Assembly (NCBI GenBank): GCA_027946365.1
Contig: JAPEUQ010000007.1
Span: 2,046,001-2,110,000, forward strand
Length of the DNA stretch: 64,000 bases
From: Kalmusia sp. IMI 367209
Lineage: Eukaryota > Ascomycota > Dothideomycetes > Pleosporales > Didymosphaeriaceae
Direction of reading: 5' to 3'
In this document: in pieces, positions 23,978 through 36,069 of the stretch
How positions within the stretch are numbered: position 1 is the first letter of the stretch
Layout: each line of letters opens with the position of its first letter
Program-made: the position numbers and the translations under genes
The notes under the pieces: generated by a model
Databases searched by the model: none
What the model was told of the DNA's origin: nothing
Seen by the model: the letters and a program-made list of their open reading frames with translations, nothing else

Positions 23978-26500
23978 TCAGGCCAGGATAACCTTCGTCT
24001 GCTCAACCTTCATGAGCTCAAGCAATTCCTCCTGAATTGTTTCATTAAATTCTTCAAAATTATGCTCCTTCAGTGTTGCCATCTTATACCATAGTTTCTT
24101 ATAGTCTTCTGCAGTCTGCGTTTCCGTAGCATCTGTAACAGAAACTTCATCTCCGCTATTGTACAGCCTTCCATGATGACGCTTGCGGATAGTATCTTTC
24201 ATCGAAGGGCGTCCCGTCCTGCTACGTTCACTTGGTAGGAAAGATATTCAACGGGGGAATCGAGCGTCTACGTCATATGCCTTTCAAAAACCTTAGTGCT
24301 TGAAACCTTTCTTCACGAAGGCGATGATATCCGGCAAATTTCCTGATGGATGATCCAAAGTTTCGTAGGACTTTCGGGAACAGGTCAACTCCTAACTCCT
24401 GACACCAGCTCAACAAGTTTGAAACTGTATAGTAGTAGAATTGGCAACATCTCTAGCACAGTGCTTCCAGAAAAATTGTAGCGTGTCGAGGTACTAGTGG
24501 AACGACCATGTTATCACTACAATGAAGGAGATCGTTCAGTACAGCCTATCCGTCCCATATTAAGTTATCCTGTAGGGCTTGTGGTTTGATCCATGAATAC
24601 GCGCTTGCAATGACAGATTTGTCACCCAGGATTTGCTCTACAAAAAGGAGAACCCGAAAGTGCCTCTGTGGATAAGGACGCTCTTTGTCATGTTGTTGAT
24701 ACCATTTGTTGACACCTTCACGATACCGCACGCCTCGTCAGTAATCGGTGTCTGGTATTGAATGAATTTGGCGAACTTCCGAATCGATCTCTGCTTTCTC
24801 GAAGCCTTTCAAAATTCTGTTACAAGTTGACACTATCTGATCGAAATTAGATTGAAATTGCATGCAAACTGGCGGTGCTCATGTCAGAAGCGTGGTACAC
24901 CCTCTGACCTACGGCATCGCGCATCTCATGACCCAGGGAAATCGAAGGCCATGACATATATCGACTATTAGTGAGAATTTTGCAACATTGTTGAAGTATG
25001 CCGTTTCAGGCAATGTTGACAGCTAATGTGCCCATTGTCTGGAGTATATCAACCAATAAACACAAACCGTAATATCTAGATGAATAATAGCTATCATTTA
25101 CCTTCAGATCATCAATCAATTGGGAATAATATAGCAGGGCGTCCATGATTGGGCGAAGATTGGGATCATTGAATGTGGGCCATTACGTTGTAGCAAGGCA
25201 GCTTGCTTGTCTAAATAGCGTAACGTCATGGATCCGACATTATATCTGGCAGCCCAACGCCGTATGGTCAGTGCCGGACCACTATGTCAGGGTAAAAGTA
25301 AGACTACTAAGTTATAATATCTATTTACGATCAGCATATCAGTCAGGATAAGAGACACCAAACTTACAACTTATCAACATCCAAACCTTCCTGCATCTTA
25401 GACCAGTCCTTTTGAACAATCTCACAGGCCAAAATGTTTAGTTTCTTGCAATACGTTGTGCCGTTCGTATTGATGATACGTCTTGCCAAAAACATCATTC
25501 TGTCTCGTTTCAAACGCCCTTTCGATTTGCTCTGACAGAGGAGAATAGTGCATCAGAGCCAAGATCCTACAGCTTTAAGGGCGCTCATATGTAACGCGCT
25601 GTTCCATTTTAGCATCCTTTGGTTTACACTTTTTTCCAGAATACAAGTGCTGAAGCATGAAACATATCAAATGGGGTTGTTGTCAAATCCAGGCCATTCA
25701 GGATATGTTTGAATTTCTGCTGCATGAATGCCTTATCGAGACTCGAAATCACGATATGAGCAGACGATGAAGAAGCAATGCGAATATTGTATGTCAGCAG
25801 CAGTCGCACGCCAAATGTGAGAGTTTTGAATTCGTTGACAGCATTTGCGTACCAAGCAAGCCACCGATAGCGACTGTATGATAAGTTTTCGGTGTTAGGT
25901 ATCTTCGTATGACCGGCATACGAGATGCGGACATTGGCGCCCTGGTGATTGGAGAGTAAGGGAACCAATAGAGTTGCAAGGTGGGGAGAGGTGTTGTGGG
26001 AGCTAGTCATCCAGTCAGTACTTGATAATGGGACTGATAACCTTGGACTTACATCTGATGCGGTTCGGATAGATATCCCTTATCGAAATGGTCAAATTTA
26101 AGGGCTCTGCCATGATTGGAATGTCACTCGCTCTGCCGAAGCTCTCTTTGACACCCGACACCATCTTTTGACGCGAGCATCCTACAGCTTTTGCTTGGTG
26201 AACGAAAACTCACGTGTATCGAGCTCCTACTTGTGGTGATGCTTAGTATTGTCGGCGATGATGCCACTAATGCTGGATGATGCCTGCAAACTCTTGTGCT
26301 TCAACTTGTCCAGATCCGATTGTTAAAGGCAATTTTATCTCGCCAATCCCTGCGACTGTGAAGCCGATGTCGATCTTTGAATCTCGTTCGCAAACGATGC
26401 TGCGGGTGGCGAACGCACCTTCTGTTCTGCTGCCGGAAAGCGCCTCCACACTCGCGTCGTGCATGCGCCGGTCGTGTGCCATCGCTGAGGGCGGTGTCAA
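23978..26500 (-). pseudogene. decayed 2OG-Fe(II) oxygenase family gene
   Basis: Reading minus, fragments in three frames align in order with large fungal 2OG-Fe(II)/prolyl-hydroxylase-like proteins. TEGAFATRS with VAGIGEIKLPL lies at 26500-26267. Then comes VKESFGRASDIPIMAEP near 26.1 kb. After a one-base frame change it continues FDKGYLSEPHQ, then across a plausible intron SPHLATLLVPLLSNHQG, RWLAWYANAVNE and GVRLLLTYNI (26010-25624). The family's iron ligands H-x-D and distal H appear as HQI and N, so catalysis is lost. Further fragments, KRDRMMFLARRIINTNG (about 25.5 kb), IASAYSWIKPQALQDN (24.6 kb) and a terminal frame ending LLELMKVEQTKV at 23978, probably are its C-terminal half, interrupted by stops. 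The N-terminal start is not identifiable. The family is inferred from remembered consensus. Confidence 0.55.
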
Positions 26501-27164
26501 AAGCGCGAGTGAGAGTTGAGAGATGGAGATGACAGTCTGGGTTGAAGGTTGAGGATGGCCTTATGCATAGGTGAGAGCGAGAGACGCGTGGAAGGCGCGA
26601 GGTTTGCCGTAGAAGGTGCCAGCTCACGCGGCCAACCGCATCTTCCCTAGCATTCACTGCGCAGTAGCTTTCACCAGGCGTAGCAACCGCACGTTAGCAA
26701 CATTTCACTCCGCAATCAAGGGTCGAGTTATGTCCTATTTTTTTGTATACGATCTACGGAAAACTTCGCACAGAGAGCCCGTAGTTTATCGCCCATTTGC
26801 CCCTACTTAAGCATTTAGCTGCTTTTCCCACTACGCGAAGGCGATACGGGATCCTCCCAATACATTAAGCTACATGTATCACAATGACTGTTCTTGTGCA
26901 AATTGCCCTACGGAAAGTACTGAGACACATCGTGCGAGCTCATACTTATAAATGTCTAAGAGAGCAGTGCGATTTTCCCGAGCTACCCTTTTCATGAGAA
27001 ATGTCAAGGACAATACACATTAACACGAGTGTCCCGAAGATTGACTCCTATCCACAGCACCTCTAAACGCTAAAAGATCTGGCCAGCACTCTAGACCGAA
27101 TGTACACAAGCCGGGATGTTGCTCATATCATTGCCACCGGTGTCACCAGCCACTTCCATACACC
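26501..27164. other. intergenic, nothing recognised
   Basis: Contains the lost 5' end of the decayed oxygenase gene and spacer. No coherent coding frame. Confidence 0.45.
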
Positions 27165-28031
27165 TCAGTCCCCTCCGCCTACTCTCTCCTCGCCGTCCGA
27201 ATTTGGAACTTCCTCACTCTCCCCCGCACCTAACCTCACCAACTCCAAATTTCCCACCCACCTCTCCGCAACCGCGATCCCGTGCCACCACCGCACACAC
27301 TCCCATCCCTGCTTAATGAAACACTCAACTAACAATTTGGAACAAACATGCACCTCCCTCCTCGCTTTAACAAGCCGGTGCACACGCTCAGCCGGGATTT
27401 CCACCAACCCCCTCTCACCCCTCAACGGAAACGTAATCGACGGCAGCGCTACCAACGCCGCATGGAGACGCTGCTTGAACGAGCGCGCCCGTAGCTTTTC
27501 TGTCGCCGAAGCCGATTGAAGCGCCACGTACCCAGCTGCCAACCCATATACACCCCAACCGTAAACCTCGCCATCCAACCTGTCTTCCACAAGAACCTTC
27601 TGCAAAACATCGGTCGTTGCGTCCCACAGAAATTTGAAGAGCTGCAAGTCGATTTGGCCAGCGCCGGCGGGCTGTGCTATCTTTATGGCATCTTGCGCAG
27701 CTGCGATTGAGGTGGCTAGGTCTTGTACGGATGGGAGAGGTTGGTGGGTTGATGGTGCTTTTGCGCACGCGAATATAGAGGTTGAAGGGTATGTGTTGTA
27801 GGATCCGTGGAGAGCGATGAGGGTCTTGAAATGTGCTAATAGAAGGAGGAAACGTGGTATTCTGTCTAATGAATGAGACTTTACTACTACGTCTTGAATT
27901 GATGGCAAGATTTCTGTTGCTGACAGGGATGAAGTAACATCACCTGGATTTTCCCCCGGTATTGGTGATGTATACGGTGGGCTTGAGTTTGAACAGTCGA
28001 TAGCTTCATGATTCTGAAGATCAAGTAGCAT
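27165..28031 (-). CDS. hypothetical protein, 288 aa
   Basis: A single uninterrupted frame of 288 codons from an ATG. I do not recognise the family. The middle is helical and Leu/Ala-rich (SLDRIPRFLLLLAHFKTL, LQLFKFLWDATTDVLQKVL, GWGVYGLAAGYVALQSA). The C-terminus is basic then acidic with no signal peptide or clear membrane helix. A shorter frame on the opposite strand (27100-27519) is low-complexity and looks like a shadow. Could be the 3' part of a longer gene, because upstream sequence has no clean promoter. Confidence 0.5.
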   Translation of the reverse strand: MLLDLQNHEAIDCSNSSPPYTSPIPGENPGDVTSSLSATEILPSIQDVVVKSHSLDRIPRFLLLLAHFKTLIALHGSYNTYPSTSIFACAKAPSTHQPLPSVQDLATSIAAAQDAIKIAQPAGAGQIDLQLFKFLWDATTDVLQKVLVEDRLDGEVYGWGVYGLAAGYVALQSASATEKLRARSFKQRLHAALVALPSITFPLRGERGLVEIPAERVHRLVKARREVHVCSKLLVECFIKQGWECVRWWHGIAVAERWVGNLELVRLGAGESEEVPNSDGEERVGGGD

Positions 28032-28478
28032 CTCCGATGGGGTTGAAATTGAGAGTTACATGGTATTTTGTGTCGTGCGGTTGAATAGCCGGGGGAAACT
28101 TTAGGATCCATCTTATATGACCTTTCAGAATAGAACAGCGCAGCTTTGCGCGACTGAACAAACAAGGGAAAAGGTGAAAAGCGGCTATTCTAGCGAATGC
28201 GTGCCTGTCGACTACTGCCGCGCAAAACTTCTTAACAAATAACTTCCTACACGAATTTGTCTCAAAGTGACTCTTTTTGGTGGTAGTGTGTAAACGCACC
28301 ATCTGAAAAACTCTTATTTGTGCGTTTCACAGGCCGTGAGTTGATATCGAGCGACATAACACTCCTATACTTGCAGCTCTAATACGTCAGCCGCAATATT
28401 GTAATTCACGACACAGCGTTGTAGGGCATCTTTCGCTTGAGAACTTAGTAGATCCTGCATGACCAGCTAATTCGAGCA

Positions 28479-29969
28479 TCATGTATGATCATTTCTTCCA
28501 GGCCGTTCGTTGCTGCCAGTATCTCCTACCAACTTCTTACTCAGAATGCTACCACGCGTGAAACTATGTCGTAAACTGTCACGTAGATGTAATCGTGGCG
28601 GCCCCTCAATTTCCTGCTCCATGGTGACGGATTGTCGTATCCCGCTTTCTGCTTTTTCAATCTGGTCAGGCAAGGCAGGTAGCCGGCTTGGGTATTCCCA
28701 ACTCTTCTTTCGCCGCGACGGCACCGGTCCACTGATCGTGGTCGATGTACTTCCCTCATTAGGTGCGAGGTCGGAAATTTCAAGGCTGCGGCGATAACCA
28801 TGGCGGCTCCGCTTGCGGGCAGCTTCACCTTGTATGCCTGATACTCTTTGCCTGACAGAGGATGGGGTGGATGCGAGGCCGAGTCTCCAGAGGATGAGTT
28901 GCAGCAGTGGGCGCAATGTTGCCATGCTTCCGGCTGTGATCCCAATTCCGGGTTCGACGGTGCTCCAGATGGCAACGTCCACCGTGGCGTCTATGGAAGG
29001 TCAGCGTAAAGCTCAACCTACACGGAGCGTACTGCAATGAAACATACAAAGGAAGTCTTCTCCATTCGTTAGGGTGTGAATGTATTTCATTCTGACGATC
29101 GTTGCTATGCACCCACTGAAAAGAGTTTAGCATTTTCTCCCCCAAACATAGACGTAGGCACTTGGGCACTCACATTGCGGCGAAGGCAAGAATTCCGGCT
29201 GTGAGAATCTTCATTCGAAGGTTCATCTGAAGACTCCAGACGATGAAGATTGGCAGGATACCGAAAGCCCAATCTGCAGAGGCGTTGACGATGCCTAAGG
29301 CATATGTAATACCCAATGTAGGCCCTGTTGAGAGGCATTTCTCCGATGCTGGATGGTTGTTCCAAAATTCATACACTAGTTTTTATCAGCATGGCACGGA
29401 AACATCCCGTGGAGTACTAGTGCTCACCTGGTATACATTGGAACATGACCAAAAAGAAATAGACGAAGCCGAAAAGAACTGTCCCCACCATCAACAGCTT
29501 GATGCACCAGATATGCCAGCGCTGGAAGGCGACACGGAGGTAGAAGATGCCGAGAGTAATCTTGAGGGTGCAATTGCTGAACACGTAAAGTAGTTCGCAG
29601 AGGTACCAGAACTAGATACGTTAGCTGTATTTGTACATGAAGTTCAGCGTTTTATACCAAGAAAGCGATCTTTGCGTCATGATCAGTTAGGTCTTGTCGA
29701 TGTCGCCCGGTTCCATACATGGCAGCAGTGATCTGGAATGAAAGATATATAGTGAAAAGCAACTGTAATATTTAGCAACGCAACGTGTGCGACATGCGAG
29801 CGCCGAAGTCGCAGCCTAAGCTTACCACTGTCGTGAGCATAGCCCAGTCGTCCTTGCCCCACGTTTTCAGCATGAAGCCGCGAACGTAGATGCGCAGACT
29901 GACAGTGAGCCATGTCAGCAGGAAGAACAGGATAGCTACTGCGAGCACCTCTTTGCTGCGTGCCTCCAT
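28479..29969 (-). CDS. PTH11-like integral membrane receptor (rhodopsin-domain fold), 404 aa
   Basis: Fungal seven-helix membrane protein of the PTH11/rhodopsin-like superfamily, expected at the plasma membrane as a sensor. Six exons: 29826-29969, 29658-29762, 29428-29611, 29174-29375, 29048-29115, 28479-28990; introns 46-63 bp, all GT-AG with consistent phase. Signature stretches are SLRIYVRGFMLKTWGKDDW after the first helix, ITLGIFYLRVAFQRW, VMFQCIPV, ASADWAFGILPIFIVWSLQMN, and the terminal helix segment AIWSTVEPGIGITAGSMATLRPLL. The cytoplasmic tail (about 120 residues) is Ser/Arg-rich. The protein starts almost directly in a helix, so the extracellular CFEM domain of some PTH11 members is absent. 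Ligand unknown. Confidence 0.88.
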
Positions 29970-31216
29970 AACGCGTGTCGCCTACGCCGCTGTCTGTGAA
30001 CCGAATGCACTGTGAGTGCGCGGAGCCTGCCCTGTTAAAGATGCGACTTTACAGTCGTCATTAGTACTTCGCTGCCGCTAGGGCGCGATATCGAAAACCA
30101 CAGCAGATCGAGAATACAAACATGGACAAAAGAGTGAAAGGCGGGCAGGAAGTATGATGGCAATTGGCATGTTTCAACTACTCTCCTCTACGCATGAGAC
30201 TTTCGAGGTGGGTCCATGGTTCACACAATGTACCCTGAATCAGGTGGGTTCCGATGCACTTCATTCGCTTGGTTGCTCTTAGAATGCCTAGTGGACTGTT
30301 TGAAATGGTGCTGGAGGCTGCCACTAGTGTTGGCTGGCCTCAATCCGTTTCGAACTTAATTCCAAGAGCCGCGCAAAACTCTCCATGGCAATGCTAAGTG
30401 CCAGAACTCCAGACTCGAACTCCAGACTCGGAACGACCCCAGATTGGACTGGCAATTCGAACAAACTTTGCGCCGCTGATTCTGATCGTGAGCATAAAGT
30501 CCCCGGAGCGGTGTTGCTGCATGGTCTGTGACGCTGTGCTACCAGCATAGTTGGATGTCGCAACCCGAATGCGGTATGATGGCTTGATAATCAAGACCGG
30601 ATCGAGGTCGTCCATCATCATGAAGTGTTGAGGTCTAGAATTGTAAATTTTTGGGACAAAAAGCGCGTTAACGCTAGGACTATCCCTGATCGGCTAGCTC
30701 CTCCGAAGCCCATGCTAGTAACATTTGAACGCTTGTGATGATCACCCAATCGTGCATACGTTTACGCTTCCATACAGGAAGCTCGCAAATAGGTCCTACA
30801 CTTCGGCTCAGTGGATGGTACTATCGAGTCAAGTCCGGATAGTTTTTCACAAACTCCGCTTGCCAATCGAATTCTAGCAAGCTAGAACCTTAGCATACTG
30901 TGCCTCTACGGCCACGGCTTTGCACCTACTGTAGAAATTGCTTGTACTGCTTTTGGCTATTCTATCATATACAAGGGGGGCTTCACTACTGCTGAGACGA
31001 ATATACGTCCTTCGACAACTTTTAGGTGTACTTTTTATAGAAGTATTTGTTAAGACTCTTGAGTATGAATTCAATGCAGGTACCGGATAATATCGGTCAA
31101 GCAGCACAAAGTCATTTTCACAACACCAGGACAGAAGGTGGGAGATTGTGCTACATGTGCTGAGTCTATAACGAGTCTAAAATGTTAATGAGTTCAATTA
31201 CTTTTTCTTACACCCA
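29970..31216. other. intergenic, no supported gene
   Basis: About 1.2 kb between two minus-strand genes: promoter of the receptor gene and 3' flank of the permease gene. Short frames show no motif. Confidence 0.5.
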
Positions 31217-33295
31217 TCATCTAATATCATAAGGCTCAGTCCCTCTTACGATATAGACCTCAGCAATAAGCGCCACGCATCCTACCACCATGCTTATCGC
31301 AATGATCGGCAGATTCACCCTCGCAAAATCCAACCTACTAACGCGGATGTGCTTACGAGCCAAGATATCTCGCCATAACAAGCCCGCCAACGATGCAGAA
31401 AAAGCAGCGCTGAAAGCACCGTAGTTAACGCCAAGTGCCATGCTGTAAACGGTGGCCCAGAAGGTACGGTTGGAAATAGGTAGGGCGCCAGGCTGATGAT
31501 GGATGGCTTGCCAGGCTTGTATGACGCGGGAAAGCAGGATGGATGTGCCGATATTTGTGCCTGCGAACTGATGGCGAACCCGTTAGTTAAGGGTGGTATT
31601 GAGGTAAAAGTTGATGGATGCAGGACTTACGTTGCAGAGAATAACGGAGAGGAAGCCCATTCCTCCTACCGCGCCGACGGTGCCAGTCTTTGTGACCCAA
31701 TGATCCCAACCAAAGGCAAACACTTGGACCCAGCCGTGAGATACGAGCGCTTGAACTAATACGAACATGCAGAAGGCGAAGGGTACGAGAGCCAGGGGCA
31801 GATGCGCGAGAACTGTGGTGGATGTAGGAAATGTCTCTTGAGCCCATTGCCATAACTTGACTACAAGTGATGATAGAGTCGATGGCGCGGTCGACAATTC
31901 GTTCTTGCCCTTCTCTACCATGGCTGGACCGGGTCCATGGTCTGCTGACACTGCTGATGTATGTGATAATTGCTTCTCTTCTTGTCCTGGTTCAGAGACC
32001 TCAAAAGTATCCGCCTCTGACGGCTGTATTAGAGACAAATCATTGTTTCGTTGCAGTTGGTCCTTTTTCTTTTCGGCATGATTGGTCTCGAGCCTTTCTC
32101 GGCCTTGGCGCGCGATTTCTCGCGTCTCTTTGCGATTCATCCAACCTAAAATCAGATCGAAGATGATGAGAATGACAGCGGCAGGAACTGTGACCCAGAA
32201 AACGGGATGCTCGCCGCTGTTTTGCGAAGCTGCATTCAACGCTAGAATAGCGACGAGCGTCAGAGCCATTATGATGGCCCCAAATGCGGCGCCCTTCTTG
32301 TCGAGGAATGGATTCATGATCTCTTCAAGCGAGAGAAGCTGGCCTGCTTCATCATTCAAGTGCTCGTTTTCCTGCTCTTCCATTTTTGCGCGGACATTCG
32401 GAATATTCGGATTGATAGGCTTTCTGTTCTTCACCTCCTCTGGCAACTCATGCATCTTGATAGAGACTGGAATGAGTGATTCGTCTGCGAAGACAATGTA
32501 CAACAGGAAAGGAAATAGGACGATGGCCGTGATGACGACTGGTACAATAATATTGGCTGTGTAGTTGATGAATTTTATATCGAAGGCTCCAGCCAGTACC
32601 AGGTTCGTCGGGTTTGACGACACCAGTATTGCTGAGCCCATGTTGGCTACGGTAAACTGTGTATAGATCCAGGCTCGAGGATGCAGGATGTTGCTTGAAA
32701 CTCGTGTCATGTAGGCGAGGAAGGCGGTTCCAGAAAGGATTACGGGATCGTTTCCAATGAAGGCAGTAAGAGCAAAGAAGAATGCATAGAGGTAGAAGAA
32801 CAGTCGATGGCCGACTTTGCCTCCCCACTGTAGAACTTTAAAGGCTAGATAACGGATCAGTCCTGAGGCGTCGATGGAGATGGCAATGTACGCCAAAGAA
32901 AGAAAAAACGCCATAATGTCCAAGGGCGAGATGTTGTTTGCGCCTACAGTGCCATCGTGCACTTCTTGTCGGCCGATGGCTAATATCGCCAGTAGAAAAA
33001 GGTCGGCTATCAAGGGCGCCGTGATAAAGTTCATGGGAAACCTCATCCATATACAAGACAAGGATTCTGCGTTGCCGTGAGACAAAGCCCGCTTGTGCGG
33101 TGCGATGATGCGCATAGACGCAAGCGCATTGAGGGTTCCATCCCGCACCAATACGGGTATAGGCAATGGAATGTAGAAGGGAAAGAGGACGACGATGTTA
33201 GTGATGACGAAGACGACGAGGGTGACAATGGAGCGCCACGAGCGTATCTCACTCGTATCAATGCTGGACTGGCCATGGACGTCGTCAGATGCCAT
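31217..33295 (-). CDS. ArsB/CitMHS-type anion permease, 671 aa
   Basis: Polytopic membrane transporter of the ion-transporter superfamily that includes ArsB arsenite pumps, NhaD and citrate carriers. Exons 31631-33295 and 31217-31567 with a 63-bp intron. About 12 hydrophobic helices; a hallmark is NMGSAILVSSNPTNLVLAG, the conserved SNPTN loop, with a second related loop (CN, splice, FAGTNIGTSILLS) near the C-terminus. The two loops sit in inverted-repeat halves as expected. Between them is a long hydrophilic loop rich in Glu/Lys (about residues 380-470). An arsenite, phosphate or dicarboxylate substrate cannot be chosen from sequence. Confidence 0.85.
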
Positions 33296-33876
33296 GGGGG
33301 CTGTTCGCGCTGGCCATGTGCCCGCGGTGAAGTATATAACAAGGCAGCGGGGGAGGGAAGCGGTGAATGCGCGTGGCGGGATGCTAGGGTGAAAGCCTCG
33401 TGTCGATCGGCAGCCGCGCTAGGCTGACCGGTGAGATGTACAGGGGGGTCCGTATTATGAAAATTCGTCGCGCGTAAGAATTGTTACGCTGTAATACCTC
33501 GGTATATTCGTATAGAATTTCATATAAAGATGTTGATAGCTACCAGCAGCACATAAAATACTGCCATAACATTGCTACGAATATAATACAGTCAATGCTA
33601 CACTACCTTAGGCTAATATATTACATTACGTAACTGAATCTGAGAACGTTCCAAGCTTTCATGTAACATTAGCTAAGATTCAAGCTGATCCTATAATGCA
33701 GCATCCTTGTAAGGCCTGCACAGCCTCGATGATGCTGGCCTTGTCCATGGCTGGCCTCATTCCCCGGTCACGGCTCAGATGCCTTCTCGTGAGGCTCAAA
33801 ACCACAGCCGCTTCTTCTGCGCCGTCTCAGCCTCCCTGCCGACCCCCATGGACCTATCCCCAGCCGGTCACGAGCG
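33296..33876. other. divergent promoter region with an AT-rich patch
   Basis: Shared upstream region of the permease (minus) and the repeat-bearing membrane protein (plus). About 33.46-33.70 kb is distinctly AT- and TA-rich compared with neighbours, possibly a small RIP-affected scrap. Confidence 0.5.
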
Positions 33877-35841
33877 ATGCCGGCGTTTTTGTCAACACCA
33901 GAGCTGGCTGAACTCGCGATCCGCGCCCAAGACAACACCACCGCGGATAGCCCGCTGAAGGTTGTCTGTGCCTGGCCCGTCTCCGGCCAGTATGGCCCGG
34001 GGTCGCGCGTGTTATATTATATTTTGGTCGCGGTTTGTTTACTTGCGCGGAACATAGTGTGGCTTCGGAAGGCCAGTTTGGCTGCTGCATTGTTGCTACC
34101 TGCTGTTTCGGCTCTACACGCTATTGTTCTGGCTTCTTTACATAAAAATGGTCAGAAACATCCACCCGCCCAGCGATCGCCCTGTTACAACCACTAACCT
34201 ATGTACCCCAGGCGTTGTGGACATGGATATCTATGGAGCATTCCAATTGTGCTCCATAGGCATTTTAGCGGCTCCACTTACTGTTCGGTTGTCGCGTACT
34301 TACTTCTACGACCCAGGCCGCAACATCATTTTTGTATGGACAGCTCTCATCCTTGCTGGCCTGCTTGCACTGGCCGTTGAGTTCTATCGTGTGACTGCAA
34401 TCGACTGTCCTAATCCGGCACGCGGTGGGAAGCATTTCAAATACGGACAAGAGGACTGTGGCCTAGTATGCACCGAGGAAGACGGCCCATTCTCCCCGCT
34501 GCGCGCTGGCCCTGCTGCCAACATCGGCGTGATCCCCATCCCGACTGTCCTCACGTTCAACACGGGCATGCTGCTCGCAGCAGCATGTTGCATTCCTGCC
34601 GTCCTATCATTGATGTTCACTTGGGACAAGATCCTCGCTCTCCATTGGAAACGACGATTTGGAAACCAGGAGAGAAACGATGAGTCTATAGAAGGTACAA
34701 ATGGTGCCACTGTGGGCCAGATGGATGGTATAAATGGCGTGATCCGACGTCTGTTGAGTGTCATAGAGATTCCGCTGTTCAGCGGTGCAGTCCTGGCCAT
34801 TCTCATCATGGGAGAAATCAATTTCTTCAGCCCTCAGGTGCGGTGGGAGACTGAACCTATCGCTAGTGTCGGTATGTATTCTCAGGCTCATATCTGTTGA
34901 TAACCTTACTGACATTCACAATAGGTCAGTGGGGTCCCATTGCTGGCACGGTCCTGGCCGCTCTCGGCTCTCTGTATGTTCTTGTCATGCAAGGGGAGGA
35001 GGAAGATGAACCTACGAGCAACCGAGAAATCCACGAGTGCACTTGTCAAAACGGTCTTCAGAGATTGCCGACTTTCACCGTTCACAGTATTCAGTCCAAT
35101 GATGACTACCCTTCAAGCCAGACCAGCAGTGACGACAACGGTGCAGACACACACCCTCGAAGATCACATGATTCGGGGGTGACTAATAGCACGCATCCCC
35201 GCAGGTCCTTCACAACAGACCCAGGCGGACGTCGCAGGGTGGCCGAAAAACTGCAAAAAGCTGCAGATCGCCTGGGATCCGCCGCGCATAATAAGTTTGA
35301 CGCCAACGCGTACAACAACAGCAAAGCTCGTGAATTCCCAGAGATTCCTGGTGAAGAGCAGCGCAATCCCGATTTAGATGAATACAAGAGGCAATTTAGT
35401 CGGAGAAGAGACGTAGTGCTTCGAGAAGAGAGCTCCAGAGCTGTGAGCCCTTCGACGAGTACTTTTACCTTCCCGGAGATGGACAATGGCCCCTATAGTA
35501 GCCCTCATGGTAGCCCAATTCTAACGCTTGGGGAAGGGCAGTTTTCTGAGAGCCCGGAGAGGATGCCAACACGGCGTTCGACACTCGAGGTTCCTTCGCC
35601 GACGCATACGAGTTTCCCGGACCTGGAACGAGGTCGAGCTCCAGCACGACGCACCACACTTGAAGTGCCCTCTCCTACCCAGGTAGTGTCTTCAGAAGCC
35701 AATCGTGGGTTACGTGCGCGGCGGTCCACCCTGGAGGTACCTTCGTCCACCCAATCGAGTCATACCGACACCGACGGCGGCCGCTCTCCTGCGCGACGAG
35801 CAACGTTAGAGGTACCTTCCCCTACCCATCACCGAGCTTGA
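33877..35841 (+). CDS. fungal multi-pass membrane protein with C-terminal tandem repeat, 616 aa
   Basis: Three exons: 33877-34150, 34212-34871, 34925-35841 (introns 61 and 53 bp). The N-terminal half has about seven hydrophobic helices, with VVDMDIYGAFQLCSIGIL, the conserved soluble segment DCPNPARGGKHFKYGQEDCGLVC, and IEIPLFSGAVLAILIMGEINFF; family members are widespread in Pezizomycotina but uncharacterised. The C-terminal 290 residues are hydrophilic, probably cytoplasmic. They end in four units of about 25 residues, each containing RR(S/T/A)TLEVPS(P/S)T, at nucleotides 35569, 35644, 35716 and 35791 (period 75, 72, 75). Function unknown; the repeated Arg-Arg-x-Ser/Thr could be phosphorylation sites (inference). 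Confidence 0.85.
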
Positions 35842-36069
35842 ATCAACAGCCATGGCATATCATAGTACGGAGAGCACCCTCGTATGGGGTTAGAGCATTG
35901 CCGCTAGTATCCGTGTCTATCCTCGCTGCGGGATTCTGGTTGGAATGCCACATCAATTATCTGCACGGCATGACTCTTGATGCGCTTCAAATTCTTAGCC
36001 TGCTAGCGGACGCTGTATATATATGTATTACTAAGCATCGAAAGATTGTACGTAGTTTTGAAAGATAGT

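Noticed and set aside
27100..27519. Plus-strand 139-codon frame
   Set aside because: Ser/Thr/Pro low-complexity and antisense to the longer 288-codon frame.
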